Source: Xanthostigma xanthostigma
Lineage: Eukaryota > Arthropoda > Insecta > Raphidioptera > Raphidiidae
Length of the DNA stretch: 64,000 nucleotides
Assembly: GCA_963575645.1 (NCBI GenBank)
Contig: OY754465.1
Coordinates: forward strand, 52,227,901-52,291,900
Direction of reading: 5' to 3'
The position numbers and the translations under genes are program-made. Under the pieces are notes generated by a model. That model was not told where the DNA came from. It saw only the letters and a list, made by a program, of their open reading frames with translations, and ran no database searches. Positions 20,662 through 31,712 of the stretch are shown here, in pieces; the stretch's first letter is position 1; each line of letters begins with the position of its first letter.

Positions 20662-20829
20662 ATCATTTTATCTTAAATTAGATCGAGTTTTTTTGATAAA
20701 CGAAATGTATTAAAATGAAATAACCAACATGTTTATATTATTAATTTTATTTTTCCTTTAAATGAAAATATACCTATTTTATATACCTATTGAAGGTATA
20801 TATTAAAATTTTAATTTCAATCGCTATGC
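20662..20829 (+). repeat. Right copy of the ~180-bp direct repeat
   Basis: Pairs with 19575-19751. Could be a tandem duplication split by insertion, or LTR-like; TG...CA ends and a primer site were not found. Confidence 0.5.
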
Positions 20830-21426
20830 ATTGCAGATGACAGCACCTGTTTGATATACCAAATCAATAACAGCAATTTTATTAGTTTTTTATGTTCCTT
20901 ATTTAATTATTTTGATATATTTTACTGAACATTCCTAAATACTTATAAGAGATGTTTTTTCCCTGTAAAATAAACTTCGTGTTTCTCAATTGATAAAAGA
21001 GAAAATTGAAAAATTTATTGAAGGGAAGATTACTCGTCGTTGTCAGGATTATTTCTGCCGTAAGTGAGGGTTTGTTTATTATTTTTTAAATTAATTTCTG
21101 TTTCGTAAAAAATTATAATCCCAGATATTTTTCTTAAATAAAGCCGCTATTCCAATGGTTAAATATATTATTATTTAAATTGAACCAGCTTGAAAAAAAC
21201 AATAAAAAAAAATAATTTTTCAATAAATCACGACCAACTTGTTACACAGTAGTTAATTTTTTATTAATATACTCAAAGAATAAAATACTAGTGTGACCTG
21301 TGCGAATTATTCACACTAAATAAGTATAATAATTATCACTTTACAAAATTATTTTTCAAATATGATTGCAGGTATTCAATTCGTTTCTAATTTTGCACAC
21401 TGCTTAGGTATAACGTTCTTCTTTTT
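20830..21426. other. No recognisable gene
   Basis: AT-rich; nothing assigned. Confidence 0.6.
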
Positions 21427-21712
21427 GTTGTATTACAATATGAAGCTCAGATGACAGATCGAAGAAATATTTTACTAAAATTGTCATATAGAGGCGCAAG
21501 TAGCAAAAGCGTTGAGTTAAGCCGTCAGATGGCATCACGCAGCATTGCTGTGACGTTGTTCAGCGTTGTGTGCTGTTTCAAAATTAAAGCCGTCAGATGG
21601 CAGTATGAAGCATTGTGTCTGTTGTATTACAATAAGAAGGTCAGATGACAGATCGAAGTGTTGACGTTGTTTCAAAATTAAAGCCGTCAGATGGCAGACG
21701 TTGTTCAGCGTT
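21427..21712 (+). repeat. Irregular tandem direct repeats
   Basis: TTGTATTACAATATGAAGCT-type and CAGATGACAGATCGAAG words occur ~194 bp apart. TTTCAAAATTAAAGCCGTCA followed by GATGGCAG occurs twice, ~90 bp apart. GACGTTGTTCAGCGTTG also recurs. Confidence 0.65.
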
Positions 21713-21972
21713 GCTGTATTTTAATTAATTTACAAAAACAAAAGCAATAATACATTTTTTAGTTGTCGATGTCAGTAGAGCAAGCAATTATCTGTAAAAT
21801 GATATATAATTTATGTAGAGAAATTGTGAGGTTTTTTCTAAAAAGGGAGGCAAACATCTTTAATCTTAGCGTATTAATATATATGATTTTCCTAGTATCT
21901 ACAATCATTTTTCCATCTTACGTTCAATTAAAAGTTGATGCAATTATTCCTTTGTTATAAAATCGATTATTA

Positions 21973-22429
21973 CAGTGTAAACTCTACATAGCAACACTCA
22001 AGGTACCGTGCACTTTGTGGCGTTATTAAGATTTGTCGTTAAACGGACGGAAGAAATAATCCATTAACATTTTTTACTATAAAATGTATTTACTCATAAT
22101 ATATAAAATTTACACAAAGATTTTCTTTTACTCGCCATGTTCACAGTTTGCAAGTTTGTGGGCAACTAAGAATATGATAACTTATCGATAAGCAGCTGAG
22201 CTAAACATTTGAAAGATAATCCCAACAAACAAAAGAACGAATTTCTTAGAACCTTAGGTACACATGATGCAGACAACAAAGCAACAAAATAACAATATTG
22301 CTTAATGATGACGTATTGTTGTCGTTATTTAGAGTGTATCATTGTATGATCAAAAAGGTAAACCAAGTAATTTCGACGTTTCAAGGAGTTTATCGTTATA
22401 TCGAGTGACGTTAAATGTAGTTTACACTG
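21973..22429 (-). mobile_element. Tigger/pogo MITE, internally deleted
   Basis: TA-flanked, with ends CAGTGTAAACTC and the inverse GTAGTTTACACTG. On the minus strand it runs like 5425-6732 up to AACATGGCGAGTAAAAGAAA and then skips to the right end, so the transposase start is cut after about six residues. A typical deletion derivative. Confidence 0.8.
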
Positions 22430-22532
22430 TATTTGGTTATAGTCGCGGCAACATCGCAGTCGAATCCGACTGGTTTAAAAGCGACTTAATACTATAGAAA
22501 AAACGTCTAAATATGTGGAAGTCGGACCTTAA

Positions 22533-22943
22533 GAGTATTCATCCCTGCAAATACACCCTGCACCCTTCATCTCAAATCTTTTCCCCTCGCCTAAAAACGG
22601 TTCGCGCTCTCCCGACGCTATTTTTAAAGTTAGAGGGTTCTGGTAAACGCCAAATGAAAGACAAAGAATCGGACTACAGATCCTTCAGGCGAATTTTTTG
22701 AAAAAAAATTCCTGAAAAAACTTACAACAAAAAATAATGTTACGTAATATTTCACACGTAGACGAAACTTTTTTTAAAAAAATTCGCCTGAAGGATCTGT
22801 AGTCTAATTCTTTGTCTTTTATTTGGCGTTTACCAGAACCCTCTAGCTTTAAAAATAGCGTCGGGAGAGCGCGAACCGTTTTTAGGCGAGGGGAAAAGAT
22901 TTGAGATGAAGGGTGCAGGGGGTGTTTGCAGGGACGAATACTC
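22533..22943. mobile_element. TTAA-flanked near-perfect palindrome
   Basis: Arms of about 180 bp (22533-22709 and 22778-22943) begin GAGTATTCATCCCTGCAAA on each strand, separated by a ~70-bp spacer. TTAA stands at both ends, the target of piggyBac-type elements, but the terminus is not a known piggyBac one. Open frames in both arms are shadows. Confidence 0.7.
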
Positions 22944-23416
22944 TTAAAAGCTCTGAAATGTAAATATGATATGCTTGTATAAAGAACAGAACTGCGCATG
23001 ATTCTATTTCTCCGACCATTTCTCTTCCTCTCATTGGCGAAGCCACAACAAAGTTACATATTTTTTTTACAAAAGATTCAATCAACAAAAGAAGTTTGAA
23101 GTTCAATAGTTCGGCGTTTGTTTGACTTCAAGCATTGAACCTTTTGCTTGTAAGTACAAAGATATTTGGTTTAAATCAAGACGCCGTATACAGAATGTAC
23201 TCGCAACATCCGCTATAGGCTGTGTGCACGAAGCCTACTAGCGCCGCTAGTGGGTAATAGAGAATTATTTAACTCACTTTTTATGGAAATCGCGACATGT
23301 TTTTACGGGGATAAGTCTAAAACTTTAGTTGGCCATGATGTGTCAAAAAAATGTAATAAGGAAAAGTGCGGTTAATTTTATATTATACAATAAAACTCAG
23401 ATTGTGAACCATTATA
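22944..23416. other. No recognisable gene
   Basis: Contains a short palindrome ACTAGCGCCGCTAGT near 23248. Otherwise nothing assigned. Confidence 0.55.
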
Positions 23417-23956
23417 CAGTATGTAAACGCGTAAGGTGCACATAGTGAAATTAGAATTGGGAAAAAATACTTGGATCAGAGTTAGCCATGACTGCATTAA
23501 TTGTTATTTCTATTGAATTATCGTGGTAATCTTGAGGATTTCTATTTTATTTTGATTTATTTTTATTTTACTTGGCATTTTTAATAATAAAAGGCTTTTA
23601 TAAATCATTATTTTAATTTTTTTGTACAAAAATAAAACAAAAAAAAACAACTCCATCTGTTTGGAAACATTTCATTCAAAAATTGTCTGACTGGTATGAC
23701 GTATGCGCGTTGGTAAGTCTGTGATCCAATGTGTTTAGGTTCAACAAGAATAGGCGGAGATATTTGATCTCGCACCATATTTAAGTATTTTTGGAAATTG
23801 TAATCATTTGAATATTTTCTTCGGTAGTATACACATTCATTTTGCAAAAGAATATTATCTGTCAAATTGAAAAACAAGATTTCAAGGCTCACTCTGATCC
23901 AATAATTTTTTCCCAATGTTAATTTCCCTATGTGCACCTTACGTATTTACATACTG
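23417..23956 (-). mobile_element. mariner-like deletion derivative, 540 bp
   Basis: TA-flanked, with ~70-bp TIRs starting CAGTATGTAAA and continuing ACGTAAGGTGCACATAG on both strands. It contains the transposase fragment on the minus strand. Confidence 0.75.
23608..23937 (-). pseudogene. mariner/Tc1-type transposase fragment
   Basis: A 109-codon frame. Residues about 70-94 include AYVIPVRQFLNEMFPNRW, resembling the segment before the last catalytic Asp of insect mariner-like (DDE/D) transposases, where the family usually continues into W-P-x-R-S-P-D-L. That continuation is replaced by an unrelated Phe-rich tail, and the first part of the frame lies in the TIR, so no active enzyme can result. 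Confidence 0.5.
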
Positions 23957-25250
23957 TATATAAATAGCATAACGTAAAAGCTACGTGAGAATTATTTATT
24001 TTTTAATTATGCCATACAATATATAAATAATTAATTTGTTTACACTGACAGCGTAACGTCAAATTATGGCGTCAATGATCTTTGTTTTACTAAAATCGCC
24101 AACAGCGCAACAGCCCGGAACACAACAGTTTTGACCATGTTTTCTTTGTAATTAAAAAACTTTATAAAATTACAATAATTTTCACTTTTAATAAACATTG
24201 CTCAGTGACATACGGAAATTTTGAGTTTGAAGTTTCCCCTAGTGCTCACCACAAACGCTCGTATCGATAAATTTGTAACTCTGCCTTCCTGCACATAGTC
24301 CATAGGATACCTAGTTTTTTAAAAATATTTTATACAAAATTGCGGTGTTTTCTCAAAAAAACTGTTCTGGTAACATGTAACGACATCTGAAATAATTTAC
24401 TCAAAGCTATTAGTTCAGAAGCAAATCTGGTATCGAAAAATCACAACTTAGCAACTATACTGCAATGAGACGATTATTCAACTAATTGTCGTTCAATCGC
24501 ACGATTTGTCAACAACAGGGAAACTCCATCGCACTTTCGCTAACCGTGTGTGTGTGAAGAGTGCTTTTGGAACACATGGCATGGAGTAGGCTACTTGACT
24601 CTGCTTTTTAAATTGTCTTAAAATGTTCATTTTGTATTATTAGTCCACAAGAGTATTTATATTTGGCCAAAAATAGCACTCAAAGTTTTAAATATGTTGG
24701 CGCGAAAAGACGAGCCGCCCTATTTATCAACTGTGACGTCATTCTTGTAGTACACAAACGAGTGCAACGAAGGATCGATGTCGTTTACACTATACACGAG
24801 GCTCGGTTAGTTTTTAAATTACGCGTGTTTATATATTATGTATACGTGTGTTTACTTTTTACTACAAGTCTGACGTCACACTTCATGATTTTTCTCTGGT
24901 ATTTATTTCCGAGTGCGAATGCTAATATTCGTTACGTCACTAATGTACACCTTGTATATATACGACGACAATAGACGATCCTAGTTGTCGGTAGGACAGT
25001 AAAATAAATCAACCGGCAACAAAACGTAACATTAGAGATATATGATATAATGAAACTGTTGTAACCTAGATGTGAGAGAGACGCAGGAATGAGAAAATAG
25101 AGATAAACACAATTCTATAGTTTGTTTCAAACTTTAATACACAAATTGAAGAGTTTACTAAAATAATATTTACATGGAAATCGTCCGATTTTTTTCTAAA
25201 TGAGGTTTGATGTTTTTAGGAAATACGCGTTTTCAACATAAATTACACCT
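23957..25250. other. No recognisable gene; one shared motif
   Basis: Around 24375-24435 the words CGACATCTGA and CAAAGCTATTAGTTCAGAAG repeat those of 50530-50690. A 103-codon frame at 24663-24974 has no family resemblance. Confidence 0.5.
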
Positions 25251-25325
25251 ATTTTTAACCGACTTCTAAAAAAGGAGGAGGTTCCCAATTCGATTGTATT
25301 TTTTTTGTATGTGTGTCCGTCGATA
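25251..25325 (+). repeat. Fragment of a dispersed repeat
   Basis: ACCGACTTCTAAAAAAGGAG and GAGGTTCCCAATTCGATTGT are inverted relative to 18995-19045. Confidence 0.5.
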
Positions 25326-25489
25326 TTTAAATAATGGCGTAGAATTAAAATAATAGCCAATCAGAATCATATCGAAACATTTATGACGTGGTATATAATT
25401 CAAATTTCCCGCCAAAGCTGTCATCCATAGATCTACTCCTTTCATTACGTTTTTCCCCGCGTTTTGTTGTTTCCATATACTTTTATACT

Positions 25490-26140
25490 ATACCGAGCAA
25501 TGAGCATAGGAATAAAATCGAAATAGAACCATTAGGGTGCGAAGATCATATATTTAATACCCTCAATATTGCCAACAAAGATCAGGAGAAAGACTTAAAC
25601 ACTATGTTGCAGACATATGTCTTACTTAATTATACTCTGAGTCTCATGCGAATGTCCATGAATGGATGCGCGTCAATTGCAGCGTTAGTTTGCACATGGA
25701 ACTAAGCTGTGATTGGAGGTGGCTTGCTCTATTTTACTTACTTATTGCCCCACTACAGACGCGACACTTGCGCACAACGGGTCAAGTAAAAAGAAAGAGA
25801 TAGAAAAACAGTCATTTGTTGCCTCACGTCATGGACCACCCTTCCACTTAAGGCCACTAGCAATATAGAATTTATTAAATATATGGCAAAGACATACTTC
25901 TGTCTTTTTTGAAGTCGTTGGCTCTGATTGGATTAAGGTCGTAGACAAAGACATAAAATATTTGAAACAGACATAGTATTGACTGCTCTGTTTTGACAAT
26001 AATATGTCTATGATGACATAAAGATATGTGTCATGGCTGCCGACCAATCCTATCATCGGAGAAATCAGGGAATTATATCAAAGAAAGAAACGCAGATATA
26101 ATATTTTCGATACGCTTTGTTGCCTTCACTTACCGCACAT
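25490..26140 (+). repeat. Composite repeat with a nested small TIR element
   Basis: The outer parts (AGGAATAAAATCGAAATAGA at 25509; TTTTCGATACGCTTTGTTGC at 26104) match 40690-40935, where they lie much closer together. The middle, about 25560-25870, is a copy of the element at 20035-20360 in opposite orientation, hence an insertion into the older repeat. Confidence 0.55.
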
Positions 26141-26811
26141 TGCAATGATTCATATAGTTAATTATTATTAGATATATGGCTGTTGCCATTACAGGTACAT
26201 CGTCTATCCGGTATCCATTAATTATATATCAGTGGATAATTTGAACTGAAAACAAAGACAGACTGAGGAAGAATAGAAAATGGATGTTTAACGCTCTCTA
26301 TTCACGGTGCTAAGAGACAACCGCACCTAAAATTCAATTTCCCAGTGCGGACTACGACCAGATAATACTTTACGATAATGATGGCAATGATTCAGATTAC
26401 CTCTCGTATAGAACCGACAGTGCAGTGTAGTAACAAGGTCAGCCTAAAAACACCTTTACTAAAGGGGTAAATACAGTAGGAGATAGAATAGAATCGAATA
26501 GAATATTCCAGTAATGTAAAATGACCTATATTTGTTACTACAGTTCAGCAACCTTGAATTTAATGTACAAATATAAAAATAAAATAGGAGCCATCGTGGG
26601 ACGCACGGCAGATACGAAACAAATTTGATCTTGCCAAATGCAAATTTAAGTTACAAAGCCTATAGACACTTCCTAAAGCCCTATGGATACTGAAAATTTA
26701 AGTTACTAGTTGACTACTCTATAGTAGGTAACTAATAAATCTCAGTTAGATTTCCTCTGATCAACAAAAGTCATGTTATAATCCATTATTCCAATAATCC
26801 ATATTGTCGAT
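26141..26811. other. No recognisable gene
   Basis: AT-rich; nothing assigned. Confidence 0.55.
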
Positions 26812-27220
26812 ACGGTCGAGCGACTGAATCCAAAACGTCTTCCAACATCACTTACCTTTTCTCCCGCCTCTATTGCGCGTATTAATAAAACTTTTTCGTC
26901 AATACCCAGAGATTCTTTTACTCGCCATGTTCACAGTTTGCAAATTTGTGGGTAACTAAGAATATGATAACTTATCGATAAGCAGCTGAGCTAAACATAT
27001 GAAGGATAATCCCAACAAACAAAAGAACGAATTTCTTAGAACCTTCGGTACGCATGATGCCGACAACAAAGCAACAAAATAACAAAACAGTACTGTTTAT
27101 TGCTTAATGATGACGTATTGATGTCGTTATTTAGAATGGGTCGTGTCGTTATTCAGAGTGTATCATTGTATGAGCAACAAAATAAACCAAATTATTGGAC
27201 GTTTTAAGGAGTTTACACTG
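26812..27220 (-). mobile_element. Truncated Tigger/pogo copy with HTH fragment
   Basis: The left end on the minus strand is CAGTGTAAACTCCTTAAAAC at 27220, with TA outside. At 26930-26812 the minus strand encodes the start of the CENP-B-like domain (IDEKVLLIRAIEAGEKVSDV and GRRFGFSRSTV), put out of frame with its ATG by one missing base. The 3' remainder is lost. Confidence 0.7.
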
Positions 27221-27705
27221 TATGGTGTCAATTCAATTGTTTATGACAATTGAGCGCACACTTTTGCATAACAAATGCAATAGTGTCAAAAGTGTTAACA
27301 CTTCTTCTGCTGGAGCACGATACCAAACACACTCACTGACGCCTGGATTTATATATTCCAAGAGTGTACAGACGAGCGGTCGTGGGAATGTTTCTTGTTT
27401 CATTTGAGGGAATGATAGAGGATCTGTTCCAGCAGGAGACAGATGTAACACCGGGAAGGACACCGCACTATGTCATAAAACATATCCATTACGACAGATT
27501 ATTATTACATCCTCCTTATATTATTATTATATACATATATATATATATATATACATACATTAAACCTGACCTCTCCAGATTGTCTACCTTCAACACAAAT
27601 AGTACACGGACTCTTAAAATAACCCAAGTTCTAGGATGGAACAGAATCTCATGATGATCCCTCTCACTTGTCCTACAGGGTGCCCAATTTTTAACAGACT
27701 TAAAG
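27221..27705. other. No recognised gene; AT microsatellite
   Basis: A TA/CA microsatellite lies at about 27530-27560. Overlapping frames of 70-96 codons on both strands match no family. Confidence 0.5.
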
Positions 27706-27830
27706 TAGTATAATACACTACAAGGGCCGAAAGTTTGATATCCTCGAACTGCGCGTCATGATGCCCGAGGCGAAGCCGAGGGCTTCATGGTGCGCAGAGC
27801 AAGAACTCAGGGCCAGTGTGGTGTATACTA
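27706..27830. mobile_element. Short TIR element with GC-rich hairpin
   Basis: TAGTATAATACACTACAAGG at the left and the near-inverse GTGTGGTGTATACTA at the right. The centre has GAGGCGAAGCCGAGGGC, a compact GC-rich hairpin unlike the AT-rich surroundings. Confidence 0.55.
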
Positions 27831-28658
27831 TTTTTCTTCATACCTTGATCGTAATTACATTAATTAATTACTTATTAATTACATAAAAACAAAAAAGCAA
27901 GTAGCTTTGAGGTTTTACGTAAAACGGTAAAAACACGTGACAGCTGTTCGCGACTATTAGCTAAAATGTAATAGGCTTGCTATGGAAACGACAGCTAAAC
28001 AACAGTTAATAGGTTGTTTTTTCTTTACTGTCGCCCGAACGTACGTACTTCCCGCATCAGTGCGTGTAATCCTACCAATGCGTAAGTGTTAGACTTTCTG
28101 CTTTACAATTGATGCCGAAAGTATGTATTCTCGATCGAGGTAAGGAGAATAAAACTTAATTTTTACAAGCTGTTTTATAAGTTTACCAGCCAGGCTCAGA
28201 TATTCTAATCCATTTTTGGCAAATGTCAAAATCTTTTTGAAGTTGGAATGGCTCCGTTGCCTAATTAGCTGGATTTTTTTTCTTTTCTATATTCCTTTAC
28301 AATTTGATTATTTAGGGACCAAAGAACCTAGAAAAATTAATAAAAAAAATTGTGTATCCCTGCTTAACCGTGCGAAACCAGTTGCGTTCATAAAATTAAT
28401 GTTTCGCGCAAAAAAATGACCGATTGTCAGCCCCGTATAGAATCGGTTATATTTAGATATGTATCTTTCATTATTTTCAGTTAAAAATGCCGCTAATTTA
28501 GGAGAATGTAAGAAAATATTGTTGATTTATTTTTGAGAAAGCTTTTCATAAATTACATTTTACTTTTTGAAGTTAACTACATATTTTGCACAAAAGATAA
28601 TGAGGCTTATGCAACTTGTGCAAGTAAAATAATTATAACCTGAACTTTATATACAATA
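27831..28658. other. No recognisable gene
   Basis: A block near 28235-28280 (TTGAAGTTGGAATGGCTCCG) is shared with 16600-16640 and 43265-43310. A 67-codon frame at 28216-28419 crosses it and is not called. Confidence 0.5.
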
Positions 28659-29467
28659 GAGTCCCTGTATTTTTAACTCGCAGGGTGAAACTTTCTCGTA
28701 GTTGAAGCTTTTCTCGCTGGGCGGTGTTGGTGCGACGGTGGTTTTTGTAAGTTTAAAAAGGGGAAAAGTTCAGAGGAGAATTACTTAAAAAGCATACGCT
28801 AAACTAAGTAGTTCATCATAACATAATGAACTAGGGAAATTTCGTGATTGATTTCTCCGGCATCTACTGGGTTCTTGTAAAAATCATGGACAGTTATTTG
28901 ATATTAGACGCTGATGACCTTAGCTGTTGAGCGTCTATAATTCAAAATCTCTCTCTCTATTTGATATTAAATTAAATATAATTGTAAGGTTTCCTTAAGG
29001 CGGCTGCATACGAAACTGGTTTTGCCGCTAGATTCTTTGCTAGGTTTCAAGCCCGTGTATTGAAGCTTGCTTTGTAGATGGGTTTGGTGCGCGCGTAGTG
29101 ACAATTAGAATGTTAACAAAAATGGACGTTTATTGTTTCTGAACTGAACACACGCTATGACGCCGTGTTTGTTTGTGGGCGTTTGTCCATGCCGCTCACG
29201 TGGCAAGATACTGTTTCCTGATTGGTTCTTGCTCAAAACGAGCAGACGAACAAGTAAGAAAAAAAATATCTCCGCGCGGTTATAAATTTATAATCCATCT
29301 TGTTACCTCGCAGGCGAGCCCGCAATGACGTCATTTCCAGCTTCGTAACCACGGCACGGCAGCCGGCCCAAGTTCCAGCAGCGAAACCACCCTCGTGTGC
29401 AGCGGCTTTTACACATGCGTGGAGAGTACTGTGCCTGGAATTAGGTCATCCGGCAAAACAGGGACTC
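28659..29467. mobile_element. TA-flanked TIR element hosting another element
   Basis: GAGTCCCTGT at 28659 and ACAGGGACTC ending at 29467, both flanked by TA. The interior holds the element at 28996-29411. No coding. Confidence 0.55.
28996..29411. mobile_element. MITE of the GCCGCTGCACA family
   Basis: Ends TAAGGCGGCTGCATACGA and CTCGTGTGCAGCGGCTTTTA are inverted. Internal words GGGCGTTTGTCC, GATTGGTTCTTGCTC and AATGACGTCATTT recur in the copies at 49772-50184 (inverted) and in the right half of 19752-20631. Confidence 0.65.
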
Positions 29468-29719
29468 TAGACATTACAGTTAGGTCTGAACGTAGGTACA
29501 GTAAGTGCCTACCTATTCACTTACAAACATAGGTTGAGAATCTTAAGGGGAGATTAACTCATTTGCTATAAAATTTCTTAATTACAATAAAATCTTAACA
29601 AAGGTGTCGGCGCACCCAGGCATACAGTTTAATTGGTAATTAGAGTACAGAAACATCGTTGAAAGTGAGCATAATATACCTAAATACATGAGAAGTGTAC
29701 AGGGCCGGATCCAAATATA

Positions 29720-29768
29720 ATTTGTACTATATTTATTGAAATAAATTTATTATTATTATTATTATAAT
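29720..29768 (+). repeat. (TTA)n run
   Basis: TTATTATTATTATTATAATT following AAATAAA-like words; possibly the tail of a degraded LINE or SINE. Confidence 0.4.
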
Positions 29769-29847
29769 TAGTGATATGACTGTACGCTATTTTACTACGG
29801 TTTTATTAACTCGTTTTCTTGTATGTCTTTTGCATGTATGTCTGGGT

Positions 29848-30404
29848 CAGCGTTGCCAGACGTCCCGATTTTGGCGGGGTGTCCCGATTTTTAAATCAAA
29901 ATTAAATGTCCCGCGCGGGACAGGCTCAGTCCCGCTTTTCGGGGATAACTCGGGGATAACTTTAAAAGAAGTTAAATCTTCACAGAAATATCATGAATAA
30001 GTAATTCTTATAAATAATTATTTTCTTATTGTAAGTTGCAATTTGTAACACTCACTCCACAGACTATTGTTTGAAACGCCATATTTTTCTAATGAATAAA
30101 ACTTTTTTGATTTTGATTTCTGTTTTTTTTTTATTCTGAAGACGAATAAGACTCAACAATTTAACGATAAGGTAAATCTGATTTAAAATATTATATTTTT
30201 ATTAAAATACATTTTCTATGGCTATTTTTGCTATCTATTGTCACGTAAACGTAATTTTAATTCAAATAAAAAGATAAATAGGTATTTGAAAACTTCTGAT
30301 TATATACGTTTTTTTACTGTCCCGCTTTTGACGAAAGAATCCCGCTGTTTTCACTCAAAGAGTTCCAAAATCCCGACTTGGCAAAAAAAAAACTGGCAAC
30401 GCTG
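29848..30404. mobile_element. Non-autonomous hAT element, 557 bp
   Basis: CAGCGTTGCCAG at 29848 and CTGGCAACGCTG ending at 30404 are exact inverse ends. The 8-bp target duplication GTCTGGGT is perfect at 29840-29847 and 30405-30412. Subterminal GTCCCG words repeat at both ends. No transposase; the 74-codon frame near the left end is spurious. Confidence 0.9.
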
Positions 30405-30412
30405 GTCTGGGT

Positions 30413-30811
30413 GGAACTTTGTAATTGATTTTAAACTAACTTCGTGATGAGATAGGATTAGATGAAAATACAAGAAAATACCAAAAGAAGAAAACGAAAT
30501 TTCTATTTGTGTGTAAATAAGGTTTAGTAAAAATGAGCACGGTAATGCCATCTCGGAGTAAAAATGAAAAGTCAAAATATATTTGTATTCCTGTAAATAA
30601 AATTTTTTAGTAGAACTATTAAATTATTAAAGTTTTTTAATTTTCTTAAAACTTTGGAACTATAAAATACAGAAACTTGTGGCGAACAATTACTGGCAGT
30701 GACGGATTTAACGCAGAAAGTTGACAGTTGCCGCTTGGGGCCCTCATTAAACAAACAATTATATTTTTATTTAAAAAAGGTAAATTTTACTAGATTTTAT
30801 TTTTACTTTTA
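30413..30811. other. No recognisable gene
   Basis: About 30525-30600 (ATGAGCACGGTAATGCCATC and AAAATGAAAAGTCAAAATA) recurs at 61105-61180 (ATGAGCACAGTAACGCCATC), so this holds a dispersed repeat fragment. Nothing else assigned. Confidence 0.5.
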
Positions 30812-31066
30812 CTAGTGGTCCGGTCCGGCTTCGTCCGAATTTGTAGATTGACACCGGTTTTTCATCGACTTACTTTGCAAAATTGGTCTCCAGGAAATGC
30901 GCTTTTATTTTAACGCGATAATATACAGCCTATGTTCATCCCGAAGGTCCATTCTAAATATTGGTGAAACATTTATTTGTTTTTTTTTTAATCGGAGGAA
31001 TAGTTTCTGAGATTACCTCGTACATCCAAACTTACAAACTTTATCTCTTTATAATATTAGTATAGA
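30812..31066 (-). mobile_element. Non-autonomous Helitron, second family
   Basis: On the minus strand it starts TCTATACTAATATTATAAAG and ends CTAG with GAAGCCGGACCGGACCA before it. A 5'-truncated relative lies at 51973-52135. Confidence 0.75.
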
Positions 31067-31238
31067 TTTCGAAGAGTGCAGGATAACCTAAAAAAAGTCA
31101 GTTTTGTGACTTAAATTTCCAGGGAAATTCTCAGACGGGGCCGCTTCTTCTGGATCTCACAGTTCTGGAACGACAACGACCCGACTTGAAAAGCGGACTC
31201 TTGTAATTTAAGTACGTAGAAAATGATTAATGATTTTC

Positions 31239-31712
31239 ATCCCCCGACAAAATATCCCTCGACAAAATATCCTATCAGCAAAACTGGTGTAGAATTATTT
31301 GTATTACTATCTCACTTTGTAAAGAACTCCCCCCAAACGCCTTCCCCTTTGCATTGCGCAAAAAACGCCATCGCATCGACACGACCCCGTAATTGCTTTT
31401 TTAAAGAACTCACCCCAAAACCTTCCCCTTTTCATTGCGCAAAAAAAACCGCCATCTCATCGTCATGACTCAGTAATTGTTTTTTAAAGAACTCATCCCA
31501 AACGCCTTCCACTTGTTACTGCGCAAAAAAAAACGCCATCGCATCGACTCGACCCCGTAATTGTTTTTTAAAGAACTCTCCCCAAACACCTTCCCCTTGT
31601 TACTGCGCGAAAAAGCCACCATCGCATCGACACGATCTCGTAATTGTTGTTAGTCAGGGGATATTTTGCCCGTAAGATATTTAGTCAAGATGATATTTTG
31701 TCAGGGGATGAA
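31239..31712. mobile_element. TIR element with an internal 83-bp tandem array
   Basis: TCATCCCCCGACAAAATATC near 31240 and GATATTTTGTCAGGGGATGA near 31691-31710 are inverted. In between, AAAGAACTC heads units at 31321, 31403, 31486 and 31570 (82-84 bp apart), each with CCTTCCCCTT, CATTGCGCAAAAA or TACTGCGC, GCCATCGCATCGAC and CGTAATTG. The array fills most of the element. Confidence 0.8.

Noticed and set aside
22685-22999. 104-codon open frame on the minus strand (and its twin at 22513-22701)
   Set aside because: Both arms of the palindrome give nearly the same peptide because they are inverted copies; not a gene.
24663-24974. 103-codon open frame
   Set aside because: Tyr/Val/Phe-rich, no domain, no promoter or splice context.
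27195-27660. Overlapping open frames of 70-96 codons as a gene
   Set aside because: Frames on both strands are similarly long, one runs into a TA microsatellite, and no domain is visible.
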